A stretch of 64,000 nucleotides of DNA from Mycobacterium sp. IS-1496 (GCF_001499995.1 NZ_LQIU01000011.1:36324-100323), one strand, 5' to 3'; counted from the first letter of the stretch, positions 17,891 through 27,209 are shown. Notes: generated by a model from the letters alone, not told the origin. Made by a program: numbers and translations.

Positions 17891-19741
17891 GTGACCACGC
17901 TTCTCAGAATCGCCACCGCGGGCTCCGTCGACGACGGCAAGTCGACGCTGATCGGCCGGCTGCTCTACGACTCCAAGGCCGTCATGGAGGACCAGCTCGC
18001 CGCCGTCGAGCGCACCTCCAAGGAACGCGGTAACGACTACACCGACCTCGCCCTGGTCACCGACGGGCTGCGTTCCGAGCGGGAACAGGGCATCACGATC
18101 GACGTCGCGTATCGCTACTTCGCCACGGCCAAGCGGAAATTCATCATCGCCGACACGCCCGGCCACCTCCAGTACACCCGCAACATGGTCACCGGCACCT
18201 CGACCGCCCAGTTGGCGATCGTGCTCGTCGACGCGCGCCACGGCCTGCTCGAGCAGTCGCGCAGGCACGCGTTCCTGGCGTCGCTGCTCGGCGTGCAGCA
18301 CATCGTGCTCGCGGTCAACAAGATGGACCTGATCGACTGGAATCAGGAGAAGTTCAACGACATTCGCGACGAGTTCCACGCGTTCGCCGCACGCCTCGAC
18401 ATCCACGACGTCACCACCATCCCGATGTCGGCGCTGCTCGGCGACAACGTCGTCACCAAATCCGACAAGGCCCCGTGGTACGACGGACCGGCGCTGCTGA
18501 GCCACCTCGAAGAGGTCTACATCGCCGGTGACCGCAACCTGACCGACGTCCGCTTCCCGGTGCAGTACGTGATCCGCCCGCAGACCCGCGACCACGCCGA
18601 CCACCGCAGCTACGCCGGCACCGTCGCCAGCGGCGTGATGCGCGTCGGCGACGAGATCGTCGTGCTGCCCAGCGGTAAGAGCAGCAGCATCACCGCGATC
18701 GACTCACCGACCGGCCCTGTCGCCGAGGCGTTCCCGCCGATGGCGGTGTCGGTCAGCCTGGCCGACGACATCGACATCTCGCGCGGCGACGTGATCGCCC
18801 GGGTCAACAACCAGCCGCACGTGTCGAACGAATTCGACGCCACGGTCTGCTGGATGGCCGACACCTCGGCACTCGAACCCGGCCGCGAGTACCTGATCAA
18901 GCACACCACCCGGGTCACCCGCGCCCGTGTCGCGGCGCTCGACTACCGCCTCGACGTCAACACGCTGCACCGCGACAAGTCGGCCACCGCGCTCAAGCTC
19001 AACGAACTCGGCCGGGTCACGCTGCGCACCCAGCAGCCGCTGCTGCTCGACGAGTACTCCCGCAACGCCGCGACCGGGTCGTTCATCCTGATCGACCCCG
19101 ACACCAACGGCACCGTGGCGGCGGGCATGGTCCGCGACACCACCCCCGTCGCGAACCGGACCGCCACCCCGAACACCGTCCGGCACCAGTCGCTGGTCAG
19201 CGCCAAGGACCGGCTGTCGAAGGGCCGCACCGTGTGGTTCACCGGCCTGTCCGGCTCGGGGAAGTCATCGGTGGCGATGCGGGTGGAGCAGAAGCTCCTC
19301 GAACGGGGTTGTCCCGCATACGTTCTGGACGGTGACAACCTGCGGCACGGGCTGAACGCCGACCTCGGGTTCTCGATGGCCGACCGGGCGGAAAACCTGC
19401 GGCGCCTGGCCCACATCGCGACCCTGATGGCCGACTCCGGCCTGACGGTCCTGGTGCCGGCGATCAGCCCGCTCGTCGAGCACCGCGAACTGGCCCGCGC
19501 CGTCCACGTCGACCAGGGCTACGACTTCTTCGAGGTGTTCTGCGACACCCCGCTGGAGGACTGTGAACGGCGTGACCCCAAGGGCCTCTACGCCAAGGCG
19601 CGCGCCGGGGAGATCACCCACTTCACCGGGATCGACAGCCCGTATCAGCGGCCCAAGACGCCGGATCTGCGGTTGACCCCCGACCGTGACGTCGACGATC
19701 TGGCCCAGCAGGTCATCGACATGCTGGACGGCGCCCGGTGA
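17891..19741 (+). CDS. cysN: Bifunctional sulfate adenylyltransferase GTPase / APS kinase
   Basis: 616 residues. The CysN part is an EF-Tu-like GTPase (G1 GSVDDGKST, G3 DTPGHLQYT, G4 NKMD) with two beta-barrel domains. From about residue 440 an APS kinase (CysC) domain follows (P-loop GLSGSGKSS; DGDNLRHGLNADLGFS). The fusion converts sulfate to APS and then PAPS, as in M. tuberculosis CysNC. The GTG start is 34 nt after cysD, and its stop overlaps the next gene (GTGA). Confidence 0.95.
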   Translation: MTTLLRIATAGSVDDGKSTLIGRLLYDSKAVMEDQLAAVERTSKERGNDYTDLALVTDGLRSEREQGITIDVAYRYFATAKRKFIIADTPGHLQYTRNMVTGTSTAQLAIVLVDARHGLLEQSRRHAFLASLLGVQHIVLAVNKMDLIDWNQEKFNDIRDEFHAFAARLDIHDVTTIPMSALLGDNVVTKSDKAPWYDGPALLSHLEEVYIAGDRNLTDVRFPVQYVIRPQTRDHADHRSYAGTVASGVMRVGDEIVVLPSGKSSSITAIDSPTGPVAEAFPPMAVSVSLADDIDISRGDVIARVNNQPHVSNEFDATVCWMADTSALEPGREYLIKHTTRVTRARVAALDYRLDVNTLHRDKSATALKLNELGRVTLRTQQPLLLDEYSRNAATGSFILIDPDTNGTVAAGMVRDTTPVANRTATPNTVRHQSLVSAKDRLSKGRTVWFTGLSGSGKSSVAMRVEQKLLERGCPAYVLDGDNLRHGLNADLGFSMADRAENLRRLAHIATLMADSGLTVLVPAISPLVEHRELARAVHVDQGYDFFEVFCDTPLEDCERRDPKGLYAKARAGEITHFTGIDSPYQRPKTPDLRLTPDRDVDDLAQQVIDMLDGAR

Positions 19742-20466
19742 ACGATCACGAACTCGCCGCACGGCTGGCGACCCGGGCCGGTGACCTGCTGCTCGACGTG
19801 CGCGCGGAGTTCGCCGACGCCACCGCCGAGGAACGGAAAGCCGCCGGCGACAAGCGCTCTCACGACTTCCTGATGGCCGAGCTCGGTGAGCAGCGCCCCG
19901 GTGACGCGGTTCTGTCCGAGGAAGGCGCCGACGATCCGGTGCGGCTGCGGTCACAGCGGGTGTGGATCGTCGACCCGCTCGACGGCACCAGGGAGTTCTC
20001 CGAACTCGACCGCGACGACTGGGCGGTACACGTGGCGCTGTGGCAGTCCGGCGAGTTGGTGGCCGGGGCCGTCGCGCTGCCCGCGCAGAACACCACGCTG
20101 GCCACGCCGGACGTCGCGGCCCCCAGGCCGCTCGACGGCCCGCCGCGGATCGTGGTCTCGCGCACCCGCCCACCGGCCCTGGCGCTCACGGTCCGTGACG
20201 CGCTCGGCGGCACACTGGTCGAGATGGGTTCGGCGGGAGCGAAAGTCGCCTCGATCATGCAGGGGCGCTCGGACGTCTACGTACACGCGGGCGGGCAGTA
20301 CGAGTGGGATTCGGCCGCGCCGGTCGCGGTGGCCCGCGCCGCCGGGTTGCACACGTCCCGTATCGACGGCTCACCGCTGGTCTACAACCGCGAGGACCCC
20401 ACGTTGCCCGATCTGGTGGTGTGCCGGCCGGAGCTGGCCGAGGCGGTGCTGGCCGTCACCCGCTGA
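19738..20466 (+). CDS. cysQ: CysQ-like 3'-phosphonucleotide phosphatase
   Basis: 242 residues, inositol-monophosphatase superfamily. Metal-site motifs are SEEGADD, the signature WIVDPLDGTREF and the late WDSAAPVAVARAAGL. In the sulfate pathway such enzymes hydrolyse PAP (and PAPS) and so relieve inhibition; the 4-nt overlap with cysN makes that role very likely here. In M. tuberculosis cysQ is elsewhere (Rv2131c), so this placement is a lineage difference. It could also have inositol-phosphate activity. Confidence 0.85.
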   Translation: MNDHELAARLATRAGDLLLDVRAEFADATAEERKAAGDKRSHDFLMAELGEQRPGDAVLSEEGADDPVRLRSQRVWIVDPLDGTREFSELDRDDWAVHVALWQSGELVAGAVALPAQNTTLATPDVAAPRPLDGPPRIVVSRTRPPALALTVRDALGGTLVEMGSAGAKVASIMQGRSDVYVHAGGQYEWDSAAPVAVARAAGLHTSRIDGSPLVYNREDPTLPDLVVCRPELAEAVLAVTR

Positions 20467-20480
20467 GTAGGCTCGACGCC

Positions 20481-21080
20481 GTGGCGAATCCAACCCTGCG
20501 CGTGCTGGCCGACCTGCCCCAGCAGCCCGTCAACCTCTCCGAGTCCGCCCTGGTCCTCATCGACTGCCAGAACACCTACACCCGCGGTGTGATGGAACTC
20601 GAGGGTGTGCAGGCCGCGCTGGAGGAGGCGGCGTCCCTGCTCGACCGGGCGCGCTCCGCCGGCATCCCGGTCATCCACATCCAGCACTCGGACGGCCCCG
20701 ACGGGCTCTACGACATCGAGGGGGAGAGCGGGGCGATCGTGCCGATCGTCGCGCCACGCGAGGGCGAGCCCGTCGTGGTCAAGAACTACCCGAACTCGTT
20801 CGTGCAGACCGACCTCGACGACCGGCTCAAGGCCGTCGGCGCGTCGAACCTGGTCCTGGCGGGGTTCATGACGCACATGTGCGTGAATTCGACCGCGCGC
20901 GGCGCGTTCAACCTGGGCTACGCGCCGACGGTGGTGGCGTCGGCGACCGCGACGCGTGCGCTTCCGGGTCTCGGCAGCGATGACACCGTGCCCGCCGCCG
21001 CCATGCAGACCGCCAGCCTCGCGGCGATCGCGGACCTGTTCGCGGTGGTGGTGCCCAGTTCGCAGGACATCCCCGACTAG
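20481..21080 (+). CDS. Isochorismatase-family cysteine hydrolase
   Basis: 199 residues with the cysteine-hydrolase triad Asp28 (LVLIDCQN), Lys101 (VVVKNYPNSF) and Cys134 (GFMTHMCVNSTAR). The family includes nicotinamidases, isochorismatases and N-carbamoyl hydrolases; the substrate cannot be told. The GTG at 20481 sits 7 nt after a TAGGCT box that could be a -10 for a leaderless transcript. It lies in the sulfate cluster, just upstream of the Rrf2 gene. Confidence 0.85.
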   Translation: MANPTLRVLADLPQQPVNLSESALVLIDCQNTYTRGVMELEGVQAALEEAASLLDRARSAGIPVIHIQHSDGPDGLYDIEGESGAIVPIVAPREGEPVVVKNYPNSFVQTDLDDRLKAVGASNLVLAGFMTHMCVNSTARGAFNLGYAPTVVASATATRALPGLGSDDTVPAAAMQTASLAAIADLFAVVVPSSQDIPD

Positions 21081-21089
21081 CCTGGGGTC

Positions 21090-21578
21090 ATGCGGATGTC
21101 GGCCAAGGCGGAGTACGCCGTCCGGGCCATGGTGCAACTGGCCACGGTCGACGACGGTGTGCTGGTCAAGACCGACGACCTGGCGAAAGCGCAGGGGATC
21201 CCGGCGCAGTTCCTCGTCGACATCCTCTCCGATCTGCGCACCGACCGGCTGGTGCGCAGCCAGCGCGGCCGCGACGGCGGGTACGAACTGGCGCGGCCGG
21301 CCGCCGACATCAGCATCGCCGACGTGCTGCGCTGCATCGACGGCCCGCTGGCCAGCGTGCGTGACATCGGGCTCGGCGACCTGCCGTACTCCGGGCCGAC
21401 CGCCGCGCTGACCGACGTGTGGCGCGCGCTGCGGGCCAGCATGCGTTCGGTGCTCGAGCAGACCAGCCTCGCCGACGTGGCCACCGGCGCGCTGCCCGAG
21501 CACGTGGCGTCGATGGCCGGTGACTACCTCGACCAGGAGCACAAGCGCGGCCACCACGACCGCGTCAGCACCAAATAG
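21090..21578 (+). CDS. Rrf2-family transcriptional regulator
   Basis: 162 residues with an N-terminal winged helix ([39 protein letters not shown]) and the [20 protein letters not shown] wing of Rrf2 proteins. Only one Cys is present, so the three-Cys cluster site of IscR/RsrR is missing. That points to a CymR-like type sensing sulfur metabolism through a protein partner. It matches the position of Rv1287 in M. tuberculosis. A TAGCCT box 6 nt upstream suggests a leaderless mRNA. The candidate operators are the repeats at cysD and at 21568-21602. Confidence 0.85.
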   Translation: MRMSAKAEYAVRAMVQLATVDDGVLVKTDDLAKAQGIPAQFLVDILSDLRTDRLVRSQRGRDGGYELARPAADISIADVLRCIDGPLASVRDIGLGDLPYSGPTAALTDVWRALRASMRSVLEQTSLADVATGALPEHVASMAGDYLDQEHKRGHHDRVSTK

Positions 21579-21602
21579 CCTGCACCTGGGCTGATTTGGT
21601 GC
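21568..21602. promoter_or_regulatory. Strong hairpin between rrf2-like and thrE-like genes
   Basis: GCACCAAAT-AGCC pairs with GGCT-(G)-ATTTGGTGC: 9 plus 4 base pairs with one bulge and an 8-nt loop. It includes the stop codon of the Rrf2 gene. It overlaps the -35 position of the next gene's presumed promoter (-10 TATCGT at 21609). It may be a terminator, an operator, or both. Confidence 0.55.
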
Positions 21603-21621
21603 CGTCAGTATCGTCGTCGTG

Positions 21622-23196
21622 GTGGAGCCCGATCGATCTGAGCGGCCGGCCCGGCGTCGGCGCGCACTGCACCTCGCCCTGCGTGGCCGACGCGAACCCG
21701 CGTCCGGCGCCGGCCAGCGCAGGCAGGTGTCCGCTGGGCTGAGCGAGCGGCACACCCGCAAGGTCCTCGACCTGACCGTCCGCCTGGCGGAGGTGATGCT
21801 GTCCTCCGGATCGGGCACCGCCGACGTCGTCGCCACCGCTCAGGACGTGGCGCAGGCGTATCAGCTCACCGACTGCGTCGTGGACGTCTTCGTCACCACC
21901 ATCTTCGTCTCGGCGCTGCCCACGGCCGACAGCCCGCCGGTGACGATCGTGCGGTCGGTGCACGCGCGCTCGACCGACTACTCGCGGCTGGCCGAACTCG
22001 ACCTGCTGGTGCGGCGGATCACCTCGGGCGGTGTGTCGGTCGACGACGCCCACGAGGCGATGGACGTGTTGACCGAGCGGCCCCATCCGTACCCTCGCTG
22101 GGTCGCCACCGCGGGGTGGGCCGGGTTCGCGCTGGGCATCGCGATGCTGCTCGGCGGCAGCTGGTTGACGTGGATCCTGGCCGCTGTCTCGTCGGCTTTG
22201 ATCGATCGCGTCGGCCGGGTGCTCAACCGGTGGGGCACACCGTTCTTCTTCCAGCAGGCCGCGGGCGCGTTCATCGCGACGATGATCGCCGTCGCGGCCT
22301 ATCTGTACGCCGGGGTGGGGCCGACCGCACTGGTCGCGACCGGGATCGTGATGCTGCTGGCGGGTCTGACGCTGGTGGGTTCGGTGCAGGACGCGCTGAC
22401 CGGATACATGGTCACCGCGGTGGCGCGGCTCGGCGACGTCCTGTTCCTCACCGCGGGCATCGTCGTCGGCATCCTGGCCGGGCTGCAGGTCGCGGCACTC
22501 GCCGGTATCCAGATCGAGCTCCATGTCGACGCCACGGAATCGTTCGTGATGCCGACTCGGGCGGTGCCGATCCTGCTCGCGGTGGTGGGCGCCGCGATCG
22601 CCGGGGCATGCCTGACGATCGCCAGTTACGCGCGGTTGCGGTCGGTGGTCACCGCGGGCATCGCGGCGGCGCTGGCCGAGCTGGTGCTGATCGGCCTGAG
22701 CGCGGCCGGGGTCGGTGGCGTGGTCGCCACCGGTACGGCGGCGGTCGGCGTCGGTCTGCTCGCCACCCTGATCTCGATTCGCCGGCAGGCTCCGGCGCTG
22801 GTCACCGCGACCGCGGGCATCACCCCGATGCTGCCGGGCCTCGCGGTGTTCCGTGCGGTGTTCTTCTTCGCCGTCGACCGCAACGTCCCGGGTGGGATCG
22901 CGCAGGCACTGGGCGCCGCGGCCATCGCGCTGGCGATCGGAGCCGGCGTGGTGATGGGTGAGTTGCTCGGCTCCCCACTGCGTTACCGCGCCGGCCGCAT
23001 CGGCGAGATCCTGCGCGTGGAAGGTCCACCCGGACTTCGCCGGGCGATCGGCAACGTGGTGGCGTTGCGGCCGTCCGGCAAGCAACAACCGACACACACC
23101 CCGCACCGACGGTCGTGGAGTGTCGCGCTCGAACCGGAGTCACGGGATGCGGCCGACGGAGATAGCCGCGAACCCTCGAATCGCGAGAGCGGCTGA
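21622..23196 (+). CDS. ThrE-like threonine/serine exporter family protein
   Basis: 524 residues. The N-terminal ThrE/DUF1212 domain (LDLTVRLAEVMLSSGSGTADV) is followed by about ten membrane segments covering both halves of the ThrE architecture; a Pro-rich cytoplasmic tail ends the protein. The family exports threonine and serine in corynebacteria. The GTG at 21622 is chosen over GTG 21619 because a TATCGT box ends 7 nt before it, the usual spacing for leaderless mycobacterial genes; this is not certain. M. tuberculosis Rv3737 is the nearest remembered homologue. Confidence 0.8.
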   Translation: MEPDRSERPARRRRALHLALRGRREPASGAGQRRQVSAGLSERHTRKVLDLTVRLAEVMLSSGSGTADVVATAQDVAQAYQLTDCVVDVFVTTIFVSALPTADSPPVTIVRSVHARSTDYSRLAELDLLVRRITSGGVSVDDAHEAMDVLTERPHPYPRWVATAGWAGFALGIAMLLGGSWLTWILAAVSSALIDRVGRVLNRWGTPFFFQQAAGAFIATMIAVAAYLYAGVGPTALVATGIVMLLAGLTLVGSVQDALTGYMVTAVARLGDVLFLTAGIVVGILAGLQVAALAGIQIELHVDATESFVMPTRAVPILLAVVGAAIAGACLTIASYARLRSVVTAGIAAALAELVLIGLSAAGVGGVVATGTAAVGVGLLATLISIRRQAPALVTATAGITPMLPGLAVFRAVFFFAVDRNVPGGIAQALGAAAIALAIGAGVVMGELLGSPLRYRAGRIGEILRVEGPPGLRRAIGNVVALRPSGKQQPTHTPHRRSWSVALEPESRDAADGDSREPSNRESG

Positions 23197-23233
23197 TTCC
23201 CGAACCCGACCGCGCAGCGGTGCGCCGGTGCCG

Positions 23234-23713
23234 CTACGGGCGGGTCCCCCCTTGGGGAGGACCGGGCACCCAGGCCAGAAGGTCCCGCACGCCGTCGTTG
23301 TAGACGACGCTGTTGGGTACATCGCCCACGACGTCGAAATAGAGCTTGCCGGTCCTGCTGCCGCCCGGCGGCACCACGCCTCCGACACCTGCGTCAGCGA
23401 CGACACGGTACATCGCCGAGCTTTCAGCGCGGGCGTTGAACATCGGAACCATCGGAGTGGCCGGACTGCCGAACGCGTCGACGGTCACCGTGGCTGCATA
23501 CAACTGACCGCTGTGCGGCACGGGGTCGGAGCTCGGGGAAAGGTCTCTGACCGTGTAACCGATCATCGGAGCGCCGGCCCAGTCGTTCAGTCGCTCCTGG
23601 CTACCGAAAGGCTTGATGTTGTCGGTTGCCGAAGCCGGCGCGACGGTCGCGGCACCACCGCCCAACGCGATCACGGTGACGGCGACGGCTCCGGCCAGTT
23701 TCTTGAAATTCAC
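23234..23713 (-). CDS. Secreted MPT63-like (DUF1942) protein
   Basis: 159 residues with a Sec signal (FKKLAGAVAVTVIALGGGAATVAPASA) and a mature immunoglobulin-like beta-sandwich of the MPT63/MPB63 type. Family-typical segments are GYTVRDLSPSS, QLYAATVTVDA, TGKLYFDVVGDVPNSVVYNDG and DLLAWVP. Function is unknown; MPT63 is a secreted antigen of M. tuberculosis. GTG at 23713 is used because an AGGAGGGGAG Shine-Dalgarno precedes it by about 6 nt. It is convergent with the ThrE-like gene, with a 37-nt gap. Confidence 0.8.
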   Translation of the reverse strand: MNFKKLAGAVAVTVIALGGGAATVAPASATDNIKPFGSQERLNDWAGAPMIGYTVRDLSPSSDPVPHSGQLYAATVTVDAFGSPATPMVPMFNARAESSAMYRVVADAGVGGVVPPGGSRTGKLYFDVVGDVPNSVVYNDGVRDLLAWVPGPPQGGTRP

Positions 23714-23828
23714 CTTGACTCCCCTCCTCTGCCTGCAGTGATACAGCAACGCGTACCCGCGCAGGCGCCGTCGAAATCACAGAACGGCGGCCATCGTGAC
23801 GAGGGTGGCGTGAGAACTCGGTGAGCCG

Positions 23829-23859
23829 AAAAGGGGCCACCCCGGATCAGGGTGGCCCC
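23829..23859 (-). terminator. Intrinsic terminator of the small secreted protein gene
   Basis: Perfect 10-bp stem GGGGCCACCC (23833-23842) / GGGTGGCCCC (23850-23859) with a 7-nt loop. Read on the minus strand it is followed by TTTTC, and it lies 15 nt past the stop of the gene starting at 24122. Confidence 0.8.
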
Positions 23860-23873
23860 AGGTGGGTCGGGTG

Positions 23874-24122
23874 TCAGCGGACGGTGACGTAGACGACGCG
23901 GTCGTCGTTGTCGTAGCGGACCGAGACGATGCTGGACTGATCGAGCGGCTTGACCATGCCCTGGTGGTTGACCCGCACCGCGTAGCCGCGGTCGTCGAGC
24001 TGCTCGATGGTGTTCTGGGCGTTGCCCGGTCCGGCCGGGGCGGCCTGGGCGGGGGCGGCCAGACCGAGGATGGCGGTGGCGGCGGCGCCGGCGAACAGTG
24101 TGGTGGCTGCGAACTTCGTCAT
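23874..24122 (-). CDS. Small secreted protein of unknown function
   Basis: 82 residues: a signal peptide (MTKFAATTLFAGAAATAILGL... ending PAQA-A) and a mature domain of about 50 residues (TIEQLDDRGYAVRVNHQG; SIVSVRYDNDDRVVYVTVR) with a two-strand pattern. Similar small secreted proteins are common in mycobacteria, with no known role. ATG at 24122 is selected because it opens the signal peptide and has a GAGAGAA purine tract upstream. It has its own terminator. Confidence 0.75.
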   Translation of the reverse strand: MTKFAATTLFAGAAATAILGLAAPAQAAPAGPGNAQNTIEQLDDRGYAVRVNHQGMVKPLDQSSIVSVRYDNDDRVVYVTVR

Positions 24123-24269
24123 TTCTCTCACTTCTCTCTTGTGATGTTCGAGCCGTGGCGGTCGTCGCGGTTCGGACGCTTTCGTTGTTCTCTGACTGCT
24201 CAAACCAGCAGGTGAGGCAGATGATTTCCGCTGGCAGCGATTGACCGGCCGTTGGCAGCATCGAAGCGG

Positions 24270-25163
24270 TCAGCGGTGCCAGTCGCCGTCGGTCTCCTCG
24301 ATCACGACGCTGCCGGTGTCGGTGCGCGCGGTGATCTGGCTCGTCGCTTCGGCGGCGTCGGAGGTCTCCGGCACCCGCACCTGCGTGGAATCGCCGGACT
24401 GCGCGCGAACGAGGTAGGGGCCCCGGTCGGGGAGCCCGAGGACGATCTCGCCGGTGCGGCTGATCGCCTCGACGGTGCGCGGCGCCGCGTCACGGAAGTC
24501 GACGACGATGTCGCCGTCGGATGTGTTGACCGCGAACCGCTCCCGCACCGAGATCGGGTCGCGCGCGGTCACCTCTCCGTCGACGGTCTGCACCTCGACG
24601 CGCCGCGCCGAGCCGCTGAGCACGATGGCCCCGCGCGTGGTGCGCGCGCTCAGCTGGTCGACGTCGGCCTCGGCGAGCACCACACCGGTCTCCTGCTGGG
24701 TGCGCACGCTGAGCCGGCGGGCCTGTTCGGGCGGGAGCGCGACGGTGATCTCCCCGCCTCGCGCCCATCCGAACGACGGCGACGGCTCACCCTCGAGGAC
24801 GATGCGGGTCTCCGACCCGGCCGTGGTGACCGCGAGCCGGTGCTCGCCACCGCTCGCGGTGTTCACCAGGCGCAGGTTCGCGCGGCCCTCCCGAGTCTGC
24901 GGATCGCTGGTGATGCGCACGGCCACCGGGATGTCGGCGGTGTCGATCACCAGCGACCGCATGGCCGACGGCAGCGCGTGGCTGTCGCTGAGCACGCGCA
25001 CGGTGCTCAACCCCCATGCCGTGACGGCCAGCGCCGCAACGCTGCCCACCACGAGCACGGCCGCGGCGGCGATGAGCGCGCCCCGCAGCGCGGTCCGTCC
25101 GCCTGGGGACAGCTCGGGTGGGGGGCCGACGGGAGCCGGAGGTGGGGGAGTGATCGTCGTCAT
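24270..25163 (-). CDS. Membrane-anchored DUF4097 beta-repeat protein
   Basis: 297 residues: a Pro-rich N-terminus, one membrane helix (ALIAAAAVLVVGSVAALAVTAWGL), then a repetitive beta-helix-like domain (QQETGVVLAEADVDQLSARTT; TSDGDIVVDF; SRTGEIVLGL; TDTGSVVIEE), the DUF4097/adhesin-like fold. Such proteins are often encoded beside LiaRS-type two-component systems, as here: the response regulator begins 19 nt upstream on the same strand. A role as envelope-stress sensor or effector is inferred from context. Confidence 0.8.
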   Translation of the reverse strand: MTTITPPPPAPVGPPPELSPGGRTALRGALIAAAAVLVVGSVAALAVTAWGLSTVRVLSDSHALPSAMRSLVIDTADIPVAVRITSDPQTREGRANLRLVNTASGGEHRLAVTTAGSETRIVLEGEPSPSFGWARGGEITVALPPEQARRLSVRTQQETGVVLAEADVDQLSARTTRGAIVLSGSARRVEVQTVDGEVTARDPISVRERFAVNTSDGDIVVDFRDAAPRTVEAISRTGEIVLGLPDRGPYLVRAQSGDSTQVRVPETSDAAEATSQITARTDTGSVVIEETDGDWHR

Positions 25164-25182
25164 CGGATGTCCTTCCGGGCGT

Positions 25183-25827
25183 TCAGGATTCGAGGAACCG
25201 CAGGACGGCCAGTACGCGGCGGTTCTCGGTCTCGTCGGGGGCCAGGTTCAGCTTGGTGAAGATGGAGGCGATGTGTTTCTCGGCCGAACCGACCGAGATG
25301 TGCATTCCGGTCGCGATCGCCGAGTTCGTCTTGCCCTCCGCCATGAGCTGGAGCACCTCGTGCTCACGGGGGGTCAACTGTTCGAGCGTCGCGCGCCGGT
25401 GTGAGCGCACCAGTATCTGCGAGACCACCTCGGGATCGAGCACCGTCCCGCCGTTGCCGACGACCTCGACGGCGTCGAGGAAGGCCGGCACGTCGGCCAC
25501 CCGGTCCTTGAGCAGGTAGCCGAAACCTCTGGTGTCCGAGGCGATCAGCTCGGCGGCGTAGCGCTGTTCGACGTAGTGCGACAGGACCAGGACCGGGGAC
25601 TCCGGGTTCTGGCTGCGCAGCAACGCGGCCGCTCGGATGCCCTCGTCGGTGAAGGTCGGCGGCATCCGCACGTCGAGGATCGCCAGATCGGGACGGGTCT
25701 CGTTGACCAGCCGCAACAGGTTGGTGGCATCGGGGACGCCGGCGACCACGTCGTGGCCGGCGTCGGCGAGGATGCGTTCGATCCCGGCACGCAGCAGCGC
25801 GGAATCCTCGGCGATCACGATGCGCAT
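25183..25827 (-). CDS. NarL/LuxR-family response regulator
   Basis: 214 residues. The receiver domain has Asp52 as phospho-acceptor (LAILDVRMPP), acidic pair ED at 7-8 and the KD pair in GYLLKDRVADV. The C-terminal LuxR helix-turn-helix reads LTPREHEVLQLMAEGKTNSAIA. It is the partner of the kinase encoded upstream, whose gene overlaps it by 13 nt. The kinase-regulator-DUF4097 order suggests one operon on the minus strand. Confidence 0.92.
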   Translation of the reverse strand: MRIVIAEDSALLRAGIERILADAGHDVVAGVPDATNLLRLVNETRPDLAILDVRMPPTFTDEGIRAAALLRSQNPESPVLVLSHYVEQRYAAELIASDTRGFGYLLKDRVADVPAFLDAVEVVGNGGTVLDPEVVSQILVRSHRRATLEQLTPREHEVLQLMAEGKTNSAIATGMHISVGSAEKHIASIFTKLNLAPDETENRRVLAVLRFLES

Positions 25828-27119
25828 GGCAGCACCGCGGTGACGATCGTGGGTCCGGTCGACGGGCTGGACACCGAGAACGTGCCGCGCGCCGCGCGCA
25901 CCCGTTCGTCGAGACCCCGAAGGCCCGTGGCGTTGTCGTCGTCGGCGATCGCCGCACCGCCGCGTCCGTCGTCGAAGACCGACACGTACAACGAGTTCGA
26001 CGGTTCGTCGAACCGCACCGTGACCACGGCCTGACTGGCGCCCGCGTGTTTGGCGACGTTCGTCAGGGCCTCGGCGACGACGAAGTAGGCGACGGACTCG
26101 GTCTCGTCGGGCAGTCGCCGCGGCAGCTCCAGGTTCAATGTCGTGGGCACACCGGAGTTCTCGGCCCGTTGCACGACGGCGGACAACGCCGCGTCGAGCC
26201 CGCGGTCGGCGAGGATCGTGGGCGCGATGCCCCGCACCACGTTGCGCAGTTCGACCAGAGCGTTCTTCGCCTCGTCGTGCGCCTCGGCGATCAACTGCTT
26301 CGCCGCGGGCAGATCGGTGTCGAGCTTGGTCTGCGCCAGGCCGATCGCCATGGCCAGCGACACCAGCCGCGGCTGGACGCTGTCGTGCAGATCCCGTTCG
26401 ATGCGGTGACGTTCCGTCTGCGCCGACGACACCGCGCCCGCCCGGGCATCGCTGAGCGCGCTGACCTCGTACTTCAGCGCCGCGGTGGGCGACGGGGTGA
26501 GCAGCCGGCGATCGATGATCGCGTCGAGTGCGGGCGCGAAGACCAGGATCGCGACCGACGCCGCCACGGCCACCACCGCCAGCGGCCAGGCGAGGGCAGG
26601 CGGGAGGAACGCCAGACCCGCGGCGTCGTCACTGTGGTCGATGGCCAGCGCGGCCGCCGGCGCCAGGAACCCGAACGCCAACAGCGCGAAGGCCAGCGCG
26701 GTGGCGAGGACGTCGTAGACCATCCGCAGGTAGTGGTGGGCGAAGACCTTCCAGAACCGGGCGCTGCTGACGTCCAGCCACAGCTGATGCAACCAGCCCT
26801 GGAAGCCGGTGTAGGTGGTCAGGCGCCGGAACGGGCGCCCGATACCCATCCCGAACACCGCCTCACTGCGCACGCGCTCGACCCGGTCGATGCCCCGGAC
26901 CAGATAGATGAAAACCACTGCGGCCAGGATGAATCCGATGACCGACGGGATCGAGGACGTGCCGAGCACCAGGATCCCCAACGGGATCCAGAACCACACC
27001 ACGCCGATGGCGGCGCCGGTCAGCACGGAAGCCGTCGGGACTATGCCGATGGTGCGGGGTGGTGACGGGGTGTGACTGACCGCGAGGGACGCGGGTGGGG
27101 GGCTGGTGACTGCGACCAT
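25815..27119 (-). CDS. NarL-type membrane sensor histidine kinase
   Basis: 434 residues. The N-terminal half has four to six membrane segments and very short outside loops, typical of intramembrane-sensing kinases. HisKA_3 motif is RHRIERDLHDSVQPRLVSLAM and the HATPase has EALTNVAKHAGAS and DDGRGG...TGLRGLDERV. Short sensing loops plus the DUF4097 partner resemble LiaS/VraS systems that monitor the membrane or cell wall. The ATG start at 27119 faces the divergent oxidoreductase gene 90 bp away. Confidence 0.9.
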   Translation of the reverse strand: MVAVTSPPPASLAVSHTPSPPRTIGIVPTASVLTGAAIGVVWFWIPLGILVLGTSSIPSVIGFILAAVVFIYLVRGIDRVERVRSEAVFGMGIGRPFRRLTTYTGFQGWLHQLWLDVSSARFWKVFAHHYLRMVYDVLATALAFALLAFGFLAPAAALAIDHSDDAAGLAFLPPALAWPLAVVAVAASVAILVFAPALDAIIDRRLLTPSPTAALKYEVSALSDARAGAVSSAQTERHRIERDLHDSVQPRLVSLAMAIGLAQTKLDTDLPAAKQLIAEAHDEAKNALVELRNVVRGIAPTILADRGLDAALSAVVQRAENSGVPTTLNLELPRRLPDETESVAYFVVAEALTNVAKHAGASQAVVTVRFDEPSNSLYVSVFDDGRGGAAIADDDNATGLRGLDERVRAARGTFSVSSPSTGPTIVTAVLPCAS

Positions 27120-27209
27120 GCATTCAACCTATGGAGTCCGCGTCCGCTGCGACACAGCGTTTTCCGCCGAGCCGGCCGGGGGTTAACCCCCGGATGCCAG
27201 AATCGCGGT

